Assembly: GCF_900108345.1 (NCBI RefSeq)
Contig: NZ_FNVV01000014.1
Span: 248,001 to 312,000, forward strand
Source of the DNA: Bacteroides ndongoniae
Lineage (GTDB): Bacteria; Bacteroidota; Bacteroidia; Bacteroidales; Bacteroidaceae
DNA length: 64,000 bases
Reading direction: 5' to 3'
Shown: positions 40,715 to 49,887 of the stretch, piece after piece
How the letters are laid out: each line of letters starts with the position of its first letter
Numbering within the stretch: the stretch's first letter is position 1
Notes under the pieces: model-generated
Database searches by the model: none
What the model was told of the DNA's origin: nothing
The model's input: only the letters and a program-made list of their open reading frames with translations
Position numbers and translations under genes: made by a program

Positions 40715-41907
40715 ATGAACAACTTTGAATATTACAATCCTGTACGTGTATTGTTTGGTGCGGGAGAACTGAAAAGGATAGGAGAGGAAGCAAAAAAATT
40801 GGGTAAGAACATCTGTCTGGTATCTTACAAAGAACTGAACTTCTTGCAACCGCTTATGGATAAAATAGAAAGACTTTTGAAAGAAGAAGGATTGAATGTC
40901 TTTACGTTCTATGAGGCGGAGCCAAACCCCGAAATAACGACAATAGCCCTTGGAGCCGATTATTGTCGGACTGTTCAGGCTGATGTTGTGATAGGCGTTG
41001 GCGGTGGAAGCGCTATGGATGCGGCAAAAGCTATAGCTGCTGGAGTATACTATGAGGGGGATTTGTGGAACATGGTATTTAGCCGCCACGATCATATCGA
41101 TGCAGTTCCTCCGGTAAAGTCTTTACCAACCATGATGATACCTACTTTACCTGCTACCGGTAGTGAAATGAATAATTGCGCAGTAGTGAGTAATGCCGCG
41201 TTGAAGGAGAAGTCTTATATATGGAGTACTTGCCTGTATCCGAAGACCTCTATTATTGACCCGGAACTGACATTGACATTGCCTCCTTATCAGACAGCTT
41301 GTGCAGCTGCAGACACAATCTCTCATGTCCTGGAGATTTATCTGAACGGTGAAGAAGACAGTGACTTGCAGCACTATTTTCAGGAAGGAGTTATGCGTAC
41401 TGTCATCGATAATATTGGCAAGGTGTTGAAGGATCCTTCCGATATATCGGCACGTTCTCATTTGCAATGGGCTGCTACTTGTGCCATAAATGGCTGGGCA
41501 TCTCCGGGTGATGCCTGGACACCCATTCATCAGGTCGGGCTGTACTTACTTCGCGTCACAAAGTACAGCATGGAGCTTCGTTGGCTATATTGATGCCGGC
41601 ATGGATGAACTATATGTATGCTCGTCGGCCGGAACGTTATTTCTGCTTTGCCAAGAATGTGATGCAGGTTGAGACAAAAAATAAAACTCAGGAAGAGGTT
41701 ATTCGGGAAGGCATTGAACGGTTCAGAAATTTTTGGGGAGCTATCGGAGTGCCTCAATCGTTACATGAAGCGAACATTACCCGTGAAGATTTGCCTTTCA
41801 TTGTAGAAGGGGTGGTAAAGGTCAGTTTTGGGCAAGACGGTATGCTGAAGTGCATTCCCCCCGTGAGCCGTGAAGACGTTCTGGAAGTGCTGAAACTGGC
41901 ATTGTAA
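40715..41907 (+). pseudogene. iron-dependent alcohol dehydrogenase, frameshifted
   Basis: Group III (Fe-type) dehydrogenase, YqhD/butanol-dehydrogenase-like. The first part from ATG 40715 has GVGGGSAMDAAKAIAAGVYY and metal ligands D and H in AADTISHVLEIY and H in WTPIHQVG. Near 41537 the frame shifts: frame one ends at the stop 41591-41593, while the expected continuation RHKVQHGASLAILMPAWMNY runs in another frame to 41907. The fourth metal ligand (RHKVQHG) is therefore lost from the first product. The DNA reads GGTCGGGCTGTACTT at the break; a short deletion (possibly four bases) would explain it. Could be genuine decay or an assembly error. Confidence 0.85.
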
Positions 41908-41936
41908 ATTGAAGAACAGGTATTGTAAGAAGAAGG

Positions 41937-42004
41937 TGTGTCAAAACAAAAGTACCTGAAATTCTCCTCCTTCCAGAAGGAGGGGAGTCAGATACCATTA
42001 CTTA
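41937..42004. repeat. intergenic palindromic repeat, copy 3 (left arm only)
   Basis: TGTGTCAAAACAAAAGTACC through GATACCATTACTTA is almost identical to the left part of the repeat at 19515. IS copy B begins at 42005. The expected right arm (AGTTTTGA...) is not found beyond the far end of that IS at 50204. Confidence 0.65.
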
Positions 42005-42023
42005 ACGTGAGTTCGATATAAAA

Positions 42024-42893
42024 TCAAAAAAAAGAAAGTTGTCTGTCATTGACAAAATTTATATCAATAGCTGGCTTCTTTTCAAAAAAGCAGTATGCTG
42101 CGATAGCCGACAAAGAGTTAGCTATAAAGTTATTGAATGAACGATGTCTGGAGTGCTCTATCTGTGCAATGTTCTTCAATTCGTCATTGACCGTTTCGAT
42201 CAGGGCTCTTTTTCTGAGCAAGATCTTGTCGGCAATACTCATCAGTGAGTTCTTCATATTGTTCTTGACCTTGGTGACAAGTTGTATGCCATTAAGAAAA
42301 AGATTCTCGAACAGGGCCTGACCAATATATCCTTTGTCTGCACATAGTTTTCCTTTAATGTTCTTCAGGAACTTGCCCAGCTTCAAAGGCTCCCGGTCAT
42401 CCACGTTTCCGGGAGTAAACATGAAATTGAGAATTTCCCCTTTGTCATTGATTATCAGATGCAACTTGAATCCGAAGAACCATCCCATTGAACATTTTCC
42501 ACGCTCGGCAAGTCCTTCAAATGTCTTATGAATAAGGATTCTTTGGTTACGGCATACACGTAAGGGAGTGGAGTCCACAAAACTGATGCCGGTACAGGTT
42601 CCCAGCAGTACTTTTTTGATAAAGATGGTCAGGGGAAGTAGTACTTCCTTTTCCAATTCTACAAAACGGTTATAGGAAACTTGGCGCGGAAAAAGGTGTT
42701 TCAGATGTTTACAGACATACTCCTTGTAGTAATGCTTGAAACAGCGAAAACCACCGGAGTGAAACAGGATAAGAATAACCATAATCTCAGCATCACTCAT
42801 ACGGTTGGGTTTATTGCGATGCTTGGTCTTCTTATCATCAATCATATATTTTTCCTGTTGAAATGTAAATTCCTTGCAAAAATCATCGGCCAT
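42024..42893 (-). pseudogene. IS982 family transposase (copy B), 5' end separated
   Basis: Encodes residues 13-301 of the copy A transposase (from MADDFCKEFTFQQEKYMIDD on), with one substitution (Ile to Met in SDAEIMVI). The normal start and promoter-proximal sequence are 7.2 kb away. The catalytic domain is complete and an internal ATG exists at 42893, so a slightly shortened protein could still be made if transcribed. A minus-strand promoter-like pair inside the element (TACTTTTG at 43045-43052) points this way. Confidence 0.85.
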
Positions 42894-42901
42894 ACAATAA
42901 A

Positions 42902-42910
42902 TCTCTGTAA
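42902..42910. other. left attachment-site core (attL)
   Basis: TCTCTGTAA, followed on the element side by ATCTGTATAAGG. The same 9 bp forms the other boundary at 50070-50078 and the uninterrupted site in copy A. Confidence 0.7.
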
Positions 42911-43145
42911 ATCTGTATAAGGAATATACCTCTTTGAAATCAAGAGAGTTAGAAGATTTATCTCGTTTTAGGGTAATGAGTTAGCAACCGTTCTAATTTC
43001 CGTAGTCTGCATCGCTTTGCTTGTTTGAGTAACTCTTACAGACGCAAAAGTACAAAAATTGGATATACTACAATAACATTTTAAGCACAAGATTCGTTAT
43101 TGCAGGGAAAATTTAGTTTCTTTGTACTATAAAATCCGTCTGCTT

Positions 43146-43655
43146 ATGGAAAAAGAGATTATAGAAACTTACGCATTCAACCCTGAAGATTATTATGATG
43201 GGCGTAGAAAGTCGGACGGCAAGACCTTCCGTGATGAGGTAAAAGTATTTGAGCGTGATTTCCATCAGCGACATAGCGGTGACTATGCCTTGAATTTATA
43301 TGCCAATTCCGCCACCATGCGCTTGCTCGAAAAATCGTGCGGCGCGGCTTCTTTCCTAAGTTACGGCATGGACTTAACCCAAGGAGGTGCTTTCGATGCG
43401 GAGCAAGACCCACAAATCAATCACGCCATGGAAGAATATAGTCGGCACATCTTCGTTTATGGTATCGATTCTGCTTATATGGAGAGACCGGATGGAAGTG
43501 TCGTTATTGATGAAGAAGCGGGTATCTTCCCATTGACCTTACTAATAGACAATTCTATGCACAATGGGACAGTGCGACTTGCTACACCGACATCGGATGA
43601 TGAGCAAGAGGAAGAAAATGTCTTGATTGATTCACCTAAATTTGAATATGCGTGA
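43146..43655 (+). CDS. unknown protein, first gene of the cargo operon
   Basis: The ATG at 43146 gives a 169-residue acidic protein starting MEKEIIETYAFNPEDYYDGR. I recognise no domain: there is no signal peptide, membrane segment, Walker motif or clear nuclease motif. A histidine-containing segment DEVKVFERDFHQRHSGDYAL occurs near residue 30, and the C-terminus is very acidic (TSDDEQEEENVLID). Its TGA overlaps the ATG of the next gene by one base, so it is translationally coupled to a predicted nuclease. It could be a sensor, inhibitor or assembly factor for that partner; this is inference from context only. The 235 bp before it hold a weak -7-like TTTCTTTG at 43117-43124 and nothing else visible. 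Confidence 0.7.
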   Translation: MEKEIIETYAFNPEDYYDGRRKSDGKTFRDEVKVFERDFHQRHSGDYALNLYANSATMRLLEKSCGAASFLSYGMDLTQGGAFDAEQDPQINHAMEEYSRHIFVYGIDSAYMERPDGSVVIDEEAGIFPLTLLIDNSMHNGTVRLATPTSDDEQEEENVLIDSPKFEYA

Positions 43656-44827
43656 TGGAACAAAAAGAAAAACAAAAGTGGCATTTAGTACGCAATAATA
43701 ACGGAGAATGGATTTGTAGCGATCAGGTGGTGTATCTTGATGATTTCTCTACTATGATATACCATTTGCGGGCTAAAAAACATGGCTTGCCTCTATCACC
43801 TCAAACCGATTATGAAGGTGAAACATGGTATTACAGACATGAAGTTGAAGCCATAGAAGCTGTGATGAAAGCAGAGCAGCAAGAAATGAAATCCCGAAAA
43901 TTGAAAACAACTCCAGTCAAGCGGGAAATCAGCGAAAAAGAAATAAACGATATAACAATGAATATGCTCAAACCTAATGCCAACGGCTGTTTTGATGCCT
44001 TAGATGAAGAATGTCGCTTGTGGCAAGAATTAGAAAATAATCCTCCCCAATGTTGGAAGAACATTTTGGAAGACAAGGCACTTTATGTGGAAATCCGTAA
44101 AGACAACTACGTCAATGTTTATTATTATGGTGGTAATGTAGCCTTACTTCGTTGGACAGGTGGGAAGATTACGGCTGAAACACATCGGAAGTATTTAGGG
44201 AAACCCGATGAAACTGACCTATATCAAGATTGTACGGAAATACTTCACAGTAAGGAGGGTTTAGACCTCATCAAAGAAAATATCCGTGAAGAATACCATA
44301 AGCTTTCCAAAAGAGAAAAGACGGATGAGCAAAATAGAGTATATACATCTAATGAGAAGTGGGTTCAAGGAGAACTGAAATTACGTTTTCCAAAACGCTA
44401 CATTGATTCGGAATTCGCCTATCGGATTGGGAAAAACAATCTTATCCGATTTGACATGGTGGAGCTGAAAGGAAATGAATTGAGGTTCATCGAGATAAAG
44501 CTAATCACTGATTCCCGTTTGAGAAGCAATGACAAGAAACCTGAAATCATTAATCAGATGACGAAATACAGCCATTTCATCCGTGAACATACGGAAGTAT
44601 TGAAGGATTATTATACCAAGTTGTTACGGATTAAGAAACGGATTGGTTTATGGAATGGAGAGACCGAAATAGAACACATAGCTCTAAAGCCTATATTATT
44701 GATTGTAAATACTTACAAAGGCATACTTTCTAAAGGAAGGGAAAATCGCAAAAACTCCATAGAGGAGCTGAAAGAGAATACAATGTTTGAAACCATTATC
44801 GTAAGTTATCCGGACTTATGCAGATAA
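43655..44827 (+). CDS. PD-(D/E)XK-type nuclease-like protein, second gene of the cargo operon
   Basis: The start is the ATG at 43655 (MEQKEKQKWHLVRNNNGEWI). The 390-residue protein has an N-terminal region (1-230) I cannot assign and a C-terminal region with a PD-(D/E)XK pattern: E240 in VQGELKLRF, D267 in IRFDMVELKG, E280 and K282 in LRFIEIKLI, and Q301 in IINQMTKYSHF on the next helix. The spacing resembles Mrr/DUF91-like nuclease domains. The product is soluble. The gene overlaps the following metallo-hydrolase gene by 10 bp. A DNA-cleaving role is predicted from the motif; target and trigger are unknown. Confidence 0.72.
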   Translation: MEQKEKQKWHLVRNNNGEWICSDQVVYLDDFSTMIYHLRAKKHGLPLSPQTDYEGETWYYRHEVEAIEAVMKAEQQEMKSRKLKTTPVKREISEKEINDITMNMLKPNANGCFDALDEECRLWQELENNPPQCWKNILEDKALYVEIRKDNYVNVYYYGGNVALLRWTGGKITAETHRKYLGKPDETDLYQDCTEILHSKEGLDLIKENIREEYHKLSKREKTDEQNRVYTSNEKWVQGELKLRFPKRYIDSEFAYRIGKNNLIRFDMVELKGNELRFIEIKLITDSRLRSNDKKPEIINQMTKYSHFIREHTEVLKDYYTKLLRIKKRIGLWNGETEIEHIALKPILLIVNTYKGILSKGRENRKNSIEELKENTMFETIIVSYPDLCR

Positions 44828-46116
44828 CCATTCATCGTGCCACGCAAATAGGCGGACAGATTACCCGCATATCGACAGCCCACGCAAGCATCATCATTGA
44901 TTTAGGGCATAATTTGCCCAATCGTGCAGAAGATGAAGATGTCTATGACAACGACCGTGCGATAGCTAGAATCACGGAAGGCTGTTCCGCCATATTGTAC
45001 ACGCATTATCATGGCGACCACATCGGATTATTTCATCACGTTCCGGACAGTGTTCCTCAATATATCGGCGAAGTGGCCAAGCAAGTAATTTGTAGGAAAT
45101 ACAAACAATTATGTTTCTTGCCAAACGAATCAGACCAATGCAAGTATCAACGTGCCTTAAAGACTGCTTCTAGAATGCACACGTTTCACGAAAAACAGCC
45201 ATTGCGTTTCGGGGACATCTTGGTCACTCCTTATTTCGTTAGCCATTCTGCCTATGATGCCTATATGTTTCTGATAGAAGCGGAGGGGAAGCGCATCCTC
45301 CATACGGGCGATTTCCGTGGACATGGCTATCTGAGCAAAGGGTTGCTTCCTACAATTCAAAAGTATATCGGTCAAGTAGATTTGTTAATCATAGAGGGAA
45401 CCATGCTTGCCCGAAAGGATGAAACCATTCTGACCGAAACAGCATTGTCGCAAAAAGCCACCGAACTAATGAAGAAGCATAAGTATGTGTTTGTTCATTG
45501 TTCGTCGACAGACATGGAACGGTTGGCAAGTTTCAAGAATGCCACCCGGAACATGTTTCCCCAACGTCCTTTATTGGCGGATGATTACCAAAAGGACATT
45601 CTTGACATCTTCTCTGCAACGGCAGGAGAAAAGCGATCTTCGATGGGAAGAAGCTCTTCGTGCTTCAAATTCGGTACCATATACACTTATAGAGATTGGA
45701 ACATTAAATTGAAAGAATGGATGGCAGAAAATGGCTTCACGATGTTTGTACGGGCAAGTGATAAATTCCACATACTCTTAGATCGGATTCTTCCGATACT
45801 GCCCATAGAAGAGAAACCATTACTCATCTATTCCATGTGGGAGGGCTACATCAACCGTGATGATACAAGGAATGAAGAATATATAAAGTTGCAAGAACGC
45901 TTCACGGATGTGATACAACTTCATACCAGCGGACATGCAACAATAGACGCATTACGCAACGTCTGCATATCAACCAATCCCCGATTCGCTATTCTCCCCA
46001 TTCACAGGGATAAAGAAACTAATTTCTCTTCTATTGACATACCTCCTCTACTGCAAGAGAGAATCGTAACTACAAGTCGTAAGTTGAATAACGATTTAGA
46101 CATCGAATTTATTTGA
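44818..46116 (+). CDS. beta-CASP metallo-beta-lactamase-fold hydrolase (RNase J-like), third gene of the cargo operon
   Basis: The 432-residue soluble protein has the MBL zinc motif YTHYHGDHIGL (H63, H65, D67, H68), then H143 (FVSHSAYDAY) and D165 (ILHTGDFRGHG). These are followed by beta-CASP marks: an acidic residue in LLIIEGTML, VHCSSTDMERL, and a late histidine in LHTSGHATIDAL. This is the architecture of RNase J/CPSF-type nucleases, but the C-terminal RNase J domain is absent and the protein is shorter. It probably cleaves RNA or DNA. Its start lies inside the end of the nuclease-like gene, showing tight coupling. It is unlike the core WalJ-like protein at 37349. Confidence 0.85.
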   Translation: MQITIHRATQIGGQITRISTAHASIIIDLGHNLPNRAEDEDVYDNDRAIARITEGCSAILYTHYHGDHIGLFHHVPDSVPQYIGEVAKQVICRKYKQLCFLPNESDQCKYQRALKTASRMHTFHEKQPLRFGDILVTPYFVSHSAYDAYMFLIEAEGKRILHTGDFRGHGYLSKGLLPTIQKYIGQVDLLIIEGTMLARKDETILTETALSQKATELMKKHKYVFVHCSSTDMERLASFKNATRNMFPQRPLLADDYQKDILDIFSATAGEKRSSMGRSSSCFKFGTIYTYRDWNIKLKEWMAENGFTMFVRASDKFHILLDRILPILPIEEKPLLIYSMWEGYINRDDTRNEEYIKLQERFTDVIQLHTSGHATIDALRNVCISTNPRFAILPIHRDKETNFSSIDIPPLLQERIVTTSRKLNNDLDIEFI

Positions 46117-46772
46117 GCGTAGAGCTGAATTAGTTTTGGTCTGCCCAAAACACAAACTTGCTACCATAGAAAAACAGAGGTTCGACTTTAGAGTAACCCA
46201 GCCCTTTGAATGCTCCAAAGGACAACCTGCTGCTTCCAACAGAAGTAAACGGGGTGTCCAGAGGAGTGTAACCCCGTTGGTTCATTAGGGTGTTTTTAGC
46301 ATGAGCGAAGCGGTGCGTGAAGAAAACGCCCTAATGAGCTATGGCTTTTTGTTCCCCAAAAGCCTGCGGCGGTGTCGGTGGTGATGTCAGCGGACATTGG
46401 TTGCCTTTTTCGTTTCGCCAGCGATGAGGGCTTTCCCTTGTCGGTCGGCAGGACGGAAGTCCGTCCGACCAGCCGGCGGATAGCGGCGTTTACCTCTGTT
46501 GCTTCCCCGGCGGACTTGTTGAGGGGTGAAAAAGCGTTGAACTGTTGAATTGTACACATAACAGCTTGATATATTGCAAAATACATTCTAAACAATCTCT
46601 AAACAAAAGCGTACCGCCCAACAAACGGATGCGAAAAGAAAAGGCAAGGTTGATGGTGTGTACCGTTGCTTCTTCTTTTCATCAGCCGTTGTGTGTTGTT
46701 GACGGTTTGTTGAGGTTGCATATTCTTATATACCAATACTTTATTACCCTTATTCAACAATTCAACAGAATA
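46117..46772. other. oriT-like region of the integrative element, no clear gene
   Basis: The 656-bp gap between the convergent cargo operon and helicase gene contains a 16-bp imperfect inverted repeat, TTCATTAGGGTGTTTT (46281-46296) and AAAACGCCCTAATGAG (46323-46338), with a 26-base loop; transfer origins often look like this. A 99-codon minus-strand frame (46296-46595) lies over it but shows no recognised domain, and I do not call it a gene. No relaxase is adjacent, where mobilisable relatives usually have one. Confidence 0.35.
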
Positions 46773-47960
46773 TCAAAGATTTTCCAGCAGCCCTTTCGTG
46801 ACGGTGTAATACCTGCCCACGCTTCTTCGGGTCTGGTAACGGTCATTGCCGCCGTATTGGTAGGCGGTATAGGTAAGACCATTGGGCGCGGGTGTGAGCT
46901 TCCAGCACTCCTGTACCACTTTCCGTACCTGCGACTTCTCTACCTTGACTTGTGAACAGACCAGCAAGGGAATGATGTCGTTCAAGCAGAAAGACACCGT
47001 TTCCACCTTCATCTTCGCCATGATGTCAAGCAGCAGTTCCGCCATTTCTATCTCCAACCGATTACGGTTGCTGCGGATTATCTTCCGTAAGGCTTCCGTT
47101 TCCAGCAACTTCGGATTGAACCACATACGGCTTTCCTTTTCGGTGGATAGCTGCCTGTGTTGCAGGAAATGGAGGAAAGCAGGTATCTCCGCTTTCAGTT
47201 TTTGCAGGAAGTCGGTATCGTCACTCCGTAGCGGCATAATCTTCCGTACCCAATAGCGTGTCTCACCAGCATCTATAATGACGGGCAGGTGCTCGTTGTT
47301 GGAGCAAAGCACGAACTTGGCGAAGAAGCCTATCTCGTTACGGTCTTTGCCTTTCGCCTCCACCTTGTAGGAAAGCGTGGTACTGAGGTTCTTCAACCTT
47401 TCGCTGTCCTCACGGCGGTTGAGCAATACCTCGTCCACCATGATGAGCAGCTTGCCCGCCCAGTCGGAGTTGAACTGGCTGCGGAAGTCCTCGTTGGTGT
47501 TGAACGTCACGTTGTTCTGAAATACGGCTTTCAGGAAGTTCAGGAACGTGCTTTTGCCCGTGTTCCGTTCTTCGGACACGAGTAACAAAATGGGTAGCTT
47601 CTGAATGGGATAGAGGTAGAGCAGTTGAAGATAGTCCATACCCAATTCGTACTGTTCGCCGAAGATGTGTTCCACCAACGAGCGGATGCAGGGAAAATCC
47701 CCTTGTTCGGGAACATGGCTTATCGGCTCATAGAGGTTGAGGAACTTGCCGACTACGGGCTTGTAGCCCACATGGTCGGGTACGGTGCAGAAGCCGTCAT
47801 ACTTGGGGACGCTCGCCATATAATCCTTGCCGTAGTCCTGCCGCAGGGTCTCGGAGTTCCATGCGATGCGTTTCCTCACATAGCCGCCATCGATGCGGGG
47901 CTGGTCCACAATTTTGTAGAGCGTAGTGCCTACTCGGATGAATTCTTCTTTCTTTTCCAT
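46773..47960 (-). CDS. SF3/D5-type helicase-primase-like protein of the integrative element
   Basis: A 395-residue ATPase with Walker A SEERNTGKSTFLNF (residues 129-142), Walker B LLIMVDEVLL (D176, E177) and a sensor-like FVLCSNNEHLPVII. This arrangement is that of DUF5906/VapE- and D5-like helicases that drive replication of phages, satellites and mobilisable elements. The C-terminal part ends in a winged-helix-like segment. NBU elements carry a similar primase/helicase gene between integrase and mobilisation genes. The upstream region (47961-48211) has no gene but carries a 15-bp motif shared with the integrase promoter region. Confidence 0.78.
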   Translation of the reverse strand: MEKKEEFIRVGTTLYKIVDQPRIDGGYVRKRIAWNSETLRQDYGKDYMASVPKYDGFCTVPDHVGYKPVVGKFLNLYEPISHVPEQGDFPCIRSLVEHIFGEQYELGMDYLQLLYLYPIQKLPILLLVSEERNTGKSTFLNFLKAVFQNNVTFNTNEDFRSQFNSDWAGKLLIMVDEVLLNRREDSERLKNLSTTLSYKVEAKGKDRNEIGFFAKFVLCSNNEHLPVIIDAGETRYWVRKIMPLRSDDTDFLQKLKAEIPAFLHFLQHRQLSTEKESRMWFNPKLLETEALRKIIRSNRNRLEIEMAELLLDIMAKMKVETVSFCLNDIIPLLVCSQVKVEKSQVRKVVQECWKLTPAPNGLTYTAYQYGGNDRYQTRRSVGRYYTVTKGLLENL

Positions 47961-48065
47961 GTCTTTAATACAGATTTTAGTGCCGCCAACGTATTGTCGG
48001 CAAGCGGATTAAACATGGGTGCAAAGCTACGGCAGGACGGCTAAAACATTGATACGTAAAACGAT

Positions 48066-48080
48066 GCAGAACGGCGCAAA
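48066..48080 (+). promoter_or_regulatory. shared 15-bp motif upstream of the helicase gene
   Basis: GCAGAACGGCGCAAA here differs by one base from GCAGAGCGGCGCAAA at 49873-49887 upstream of the integrase gene, in the same orientation. It may be an operator, a replication iteron or a recombinase arm-binding site. Confidence 0.4.
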
Positions 48081-48211
48081 AAAACTGACGGATAAGAAAA
48101 TACAGCGGAACGGGTAATATCAGCCGTCAAAAGGCGAAAAGAAATAGCCCGAAGAAGCGAAACCGCACTTCTTCGGACTGACGGGATTGTGTGACCGCAT
48201 GACCGTACATG

Positions 48212-48583
48212 CTAACATTTACACGGCTGTCTGTTGCTTATCGAAAGCCACAGCACTTGTTTTTCTTTTCGCAAGCAAAGCCTTTCTAACAAGGCATTGC
48301 GAACACTTGACGCACTCGGTGTGTCAATTCGGAAAGCCAGTGCTACGACCATTGGTATAGCGTACACATCTACAAAGTAGCCGTTGGGCAGTCTAATGCG
48401 CCTTTCCACCTCGTAGGGCTTCAATACTCCGCTCTTGTATACGGCTCGGATGGCTGCACGGAGTGTCGGGGCGATTACATCGAAAAGTTCCATTAACTCC
48501 ATTTCGCTCATCCATACGCTGGCGGTATCGGACGGTACGGCACCCCTGCCGTACTCGTCCATCGTGATTGTTGTCCGTTTCAT
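48212..48583 (-). CDS. RhuM-like small protein next to the integrase
   Basis: A 123-residue protein beginning MKRTTITMDEYGRGAVPSDT. Residues about 25-90 (VWMSEMELMELFDVIAPTLR and then RRIRLPNGYFVDVYAIPMVV) resemble the N-terminal RhuM-type region in which a helix-turn-helix-like part is followed by a conserved xNGxxVDxYxxxMVxALAFR pattern. Proteins of this kind often accompany Bacteroides integrases. A DNA-binding or excision role is possible but not shown. Its ATG overlaps the stop of the integrase gene (ATGA), so it is made from the same transcript. Confidence 0.5.
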   Translation of the reverse strand: MKRTTITMDEYGRGAVPSDTASVWMSEMELMELFDVIAPTLRAAIRAVYKSGVLKPYEVERRIRLPNGYFVDVYAIPMVVALAFRIDTPSASSVRNALLERLCLRKEKQVLWLSISNRQPCKC

Positions 48584-49809
48584 ATTCCTGCCACTTTGAT
48601 ATTGCCGAATGACTTGCTCAGCTTGTCGCCCAGCATAGTCAGGTCGTTATCCAATTTCTCTACGGTAATCTTTGCATAGATTTGGGTCGTTTCGATGTTC
48701 GTATGCCCCAAAATACGGCTTACGCTCTCTATCGGCATACCCTTACAGAGAGCCAGGGTTGCGAATCCATGACGTGAGCAATGGAAGCTGATGTCCTTAT
48801 TTACACCGCATTCCCGTATCATTTTCTTCAACGGCTTGCAGATTGACCAATAGTTCAAATTTGGGAAAACGAGATTGTCTTCTTGGAACGGTCTGTAACG
48901 CTCAATTATCTGTAAGGGAATGTCCAACAGCTTCACTTGAAACGGTACGCCAGTCTTGTGACGCTTGGAGATAATCCACTTCTCGCCGTTCACCTCCACG
49001 ATGCGGTCGGTAGTCAGTTCCTTGATGTCCACGAAAGAAAGAGCGGTAAAACTCGCAAACACGAACAGGTCACGGATGTATGCCAGCTTCGGGTCTGCGA
49101 ACTCGTGTGTCATCACCGCTTTCAATTCGTCTTCAGTCAAAAACTCACGCTCCTTGACATTAGGGCTGATGTAGAACTGCGCAAACGGGTTTCTCGGTAT
49201 CAGCCCGTTGAAGTGCGCACGCATCACCACGCCTTTCAGCCACATGCAGTTTGCCCAAATACTCCCGTTTTGTAATCCTGCTTCGGTTGAGAGATAAGCA
49301 GCGAACTCCTTGATAAAATCGGGAGTAAGTTCCAGCATCGACATGTCGTTGCGCTTGTAAAACGACTTGATGAATGCCGCCACATGATTCCTTGCCCGCA
49401 CCCGTGACTGGTAAGTAGCCATAACCCTGTCTTTCCCGACACGTTTATTGAACACCTCGTTATCCCTGTCAAAGGAATTAAGCAATGTTCCGTACTCACA
49501 GCCTATGCCTTGGTAAGCATTGCGTACCATTTCCGCTGTGACATATGCCTCACGGTCGGATATGCGCTGGTAGTGCTTGATGATTTGCGCCTTGATATTG
49601 TCAAGTGCAAGGTTCGTTTCCCTTGCCTCCACGCTCTTGCCCTTGGCACGGTTGCCTTTTGCGTCCCAAAGTTCCTTTGAGATGCTCCGCTTGCAACTGA
49701 ACTGCGCCACCGTCCCGTTGATTGTAACCCGTCCCATAATGGGGACAATTCCGTTCTTCTCCTTGCTGCCGTTCGCATAGAACAGCACGCGAAATGTACT
49801 TCTTGCCAT
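48580..49809 (-). CDS. tyrosine recombinase/integrase of the element
   Basis: A 409-residue integrase with an N-terminal arm-binding domain (FRVLFYANGSKEKNGIVPIM), a SAM-like core-binding domain (about 110-215) and the catalytic domain. Box I reads FTALSFVDIKEL: the usual first catalytic Arg is replaced by Ser, as is known for IntDOT. Box II is HCSRHGFATLAL with His and Arg, and LGHTNIETTQIYAKI supplies the late His and the nucleophilic Tyr. It is transcribed away from the right attachment core, about 260 bp distant. It presumably catalyses insertion and excision at TCTCTGTAA. Confidence 0.93.
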   Translation of the reverse strand: MARSTFRVLFYANGSKEKNGIVPIMGRVTINGTVAQFSCKRSISKELWDAKGNRAKGKSVEARETNLALDNIKAQIIKHYQRISDREAYVTAEMVRNAYQGIGCEYGTLLNSFDRDNEVFNKRVGKDRVMATYQSRVRARNHVAAFIKSFYKRNDMSMLELTPDFIKEFAAYLSTEAGLQNGSIWANCMWLKGVVMRAHFNGLIPRNPFAQFYISPNVKEREFLTEDELKAVMTHEFADPKLAYIRDLFVFASFTALSFVDIKELTTDRIVEVNGEKWIISKRHKTGVPFQVKLLDIPLQIIERYRPFQEDNLVFPNLNYWSICKPLKKMIRECGVNKDISFHCSRHGFATLALCKGMPIESVSRILGHTNIETTQIYAKITVEKLDNDLTMLGDKLSKSFGNIKVAGI

Positions 49810-49872
49810 ACTCGTTCTTTTTTGGTTGCAAAACTATAAATCAACGAGTAAAACCTTGACAAGCAAACCTAC

Positions 49873-49887
49873 GCAGAGCGGCGCAAA
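49873..49887 (+). promoter_or_regulatory. shared 15-bp motif upstream of the integrase gene
   Basis: GCAGAGCGGCGCAAA, 63 bp before the integrase ATG; partner of the motif at 48066-48080. The remainder of 49810-50069 shows no gene. Confidence 0.4.

Larger units (their letters stand above)
42005..42910 (-). mobile_element. IS982-family IS, copy B, left part (split by an integrative element)
   Basis: Left inverted repeat ACGTGAGTTCGATATAA at 42005-42021 and 906 bp that match copy A up to TCTCTGTAA (42902-42910). There the match stops abruptly; the remaining 126 bp of the IS, including the right inverted repeat, are found at 50079-50204. Unlike copy A, no target duplication is present: the last bases on the left are ATTACTTA and the first on the right TAATAATA. 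Confidence 0.9.

Noticed and set aside
46296..46595. 99-codon minus-strand frame in the oriT-like region
   Set aside because: No recognised domain, no clear ribosome-binding site, and it overlaps the inverted repeat; kept only as a note.
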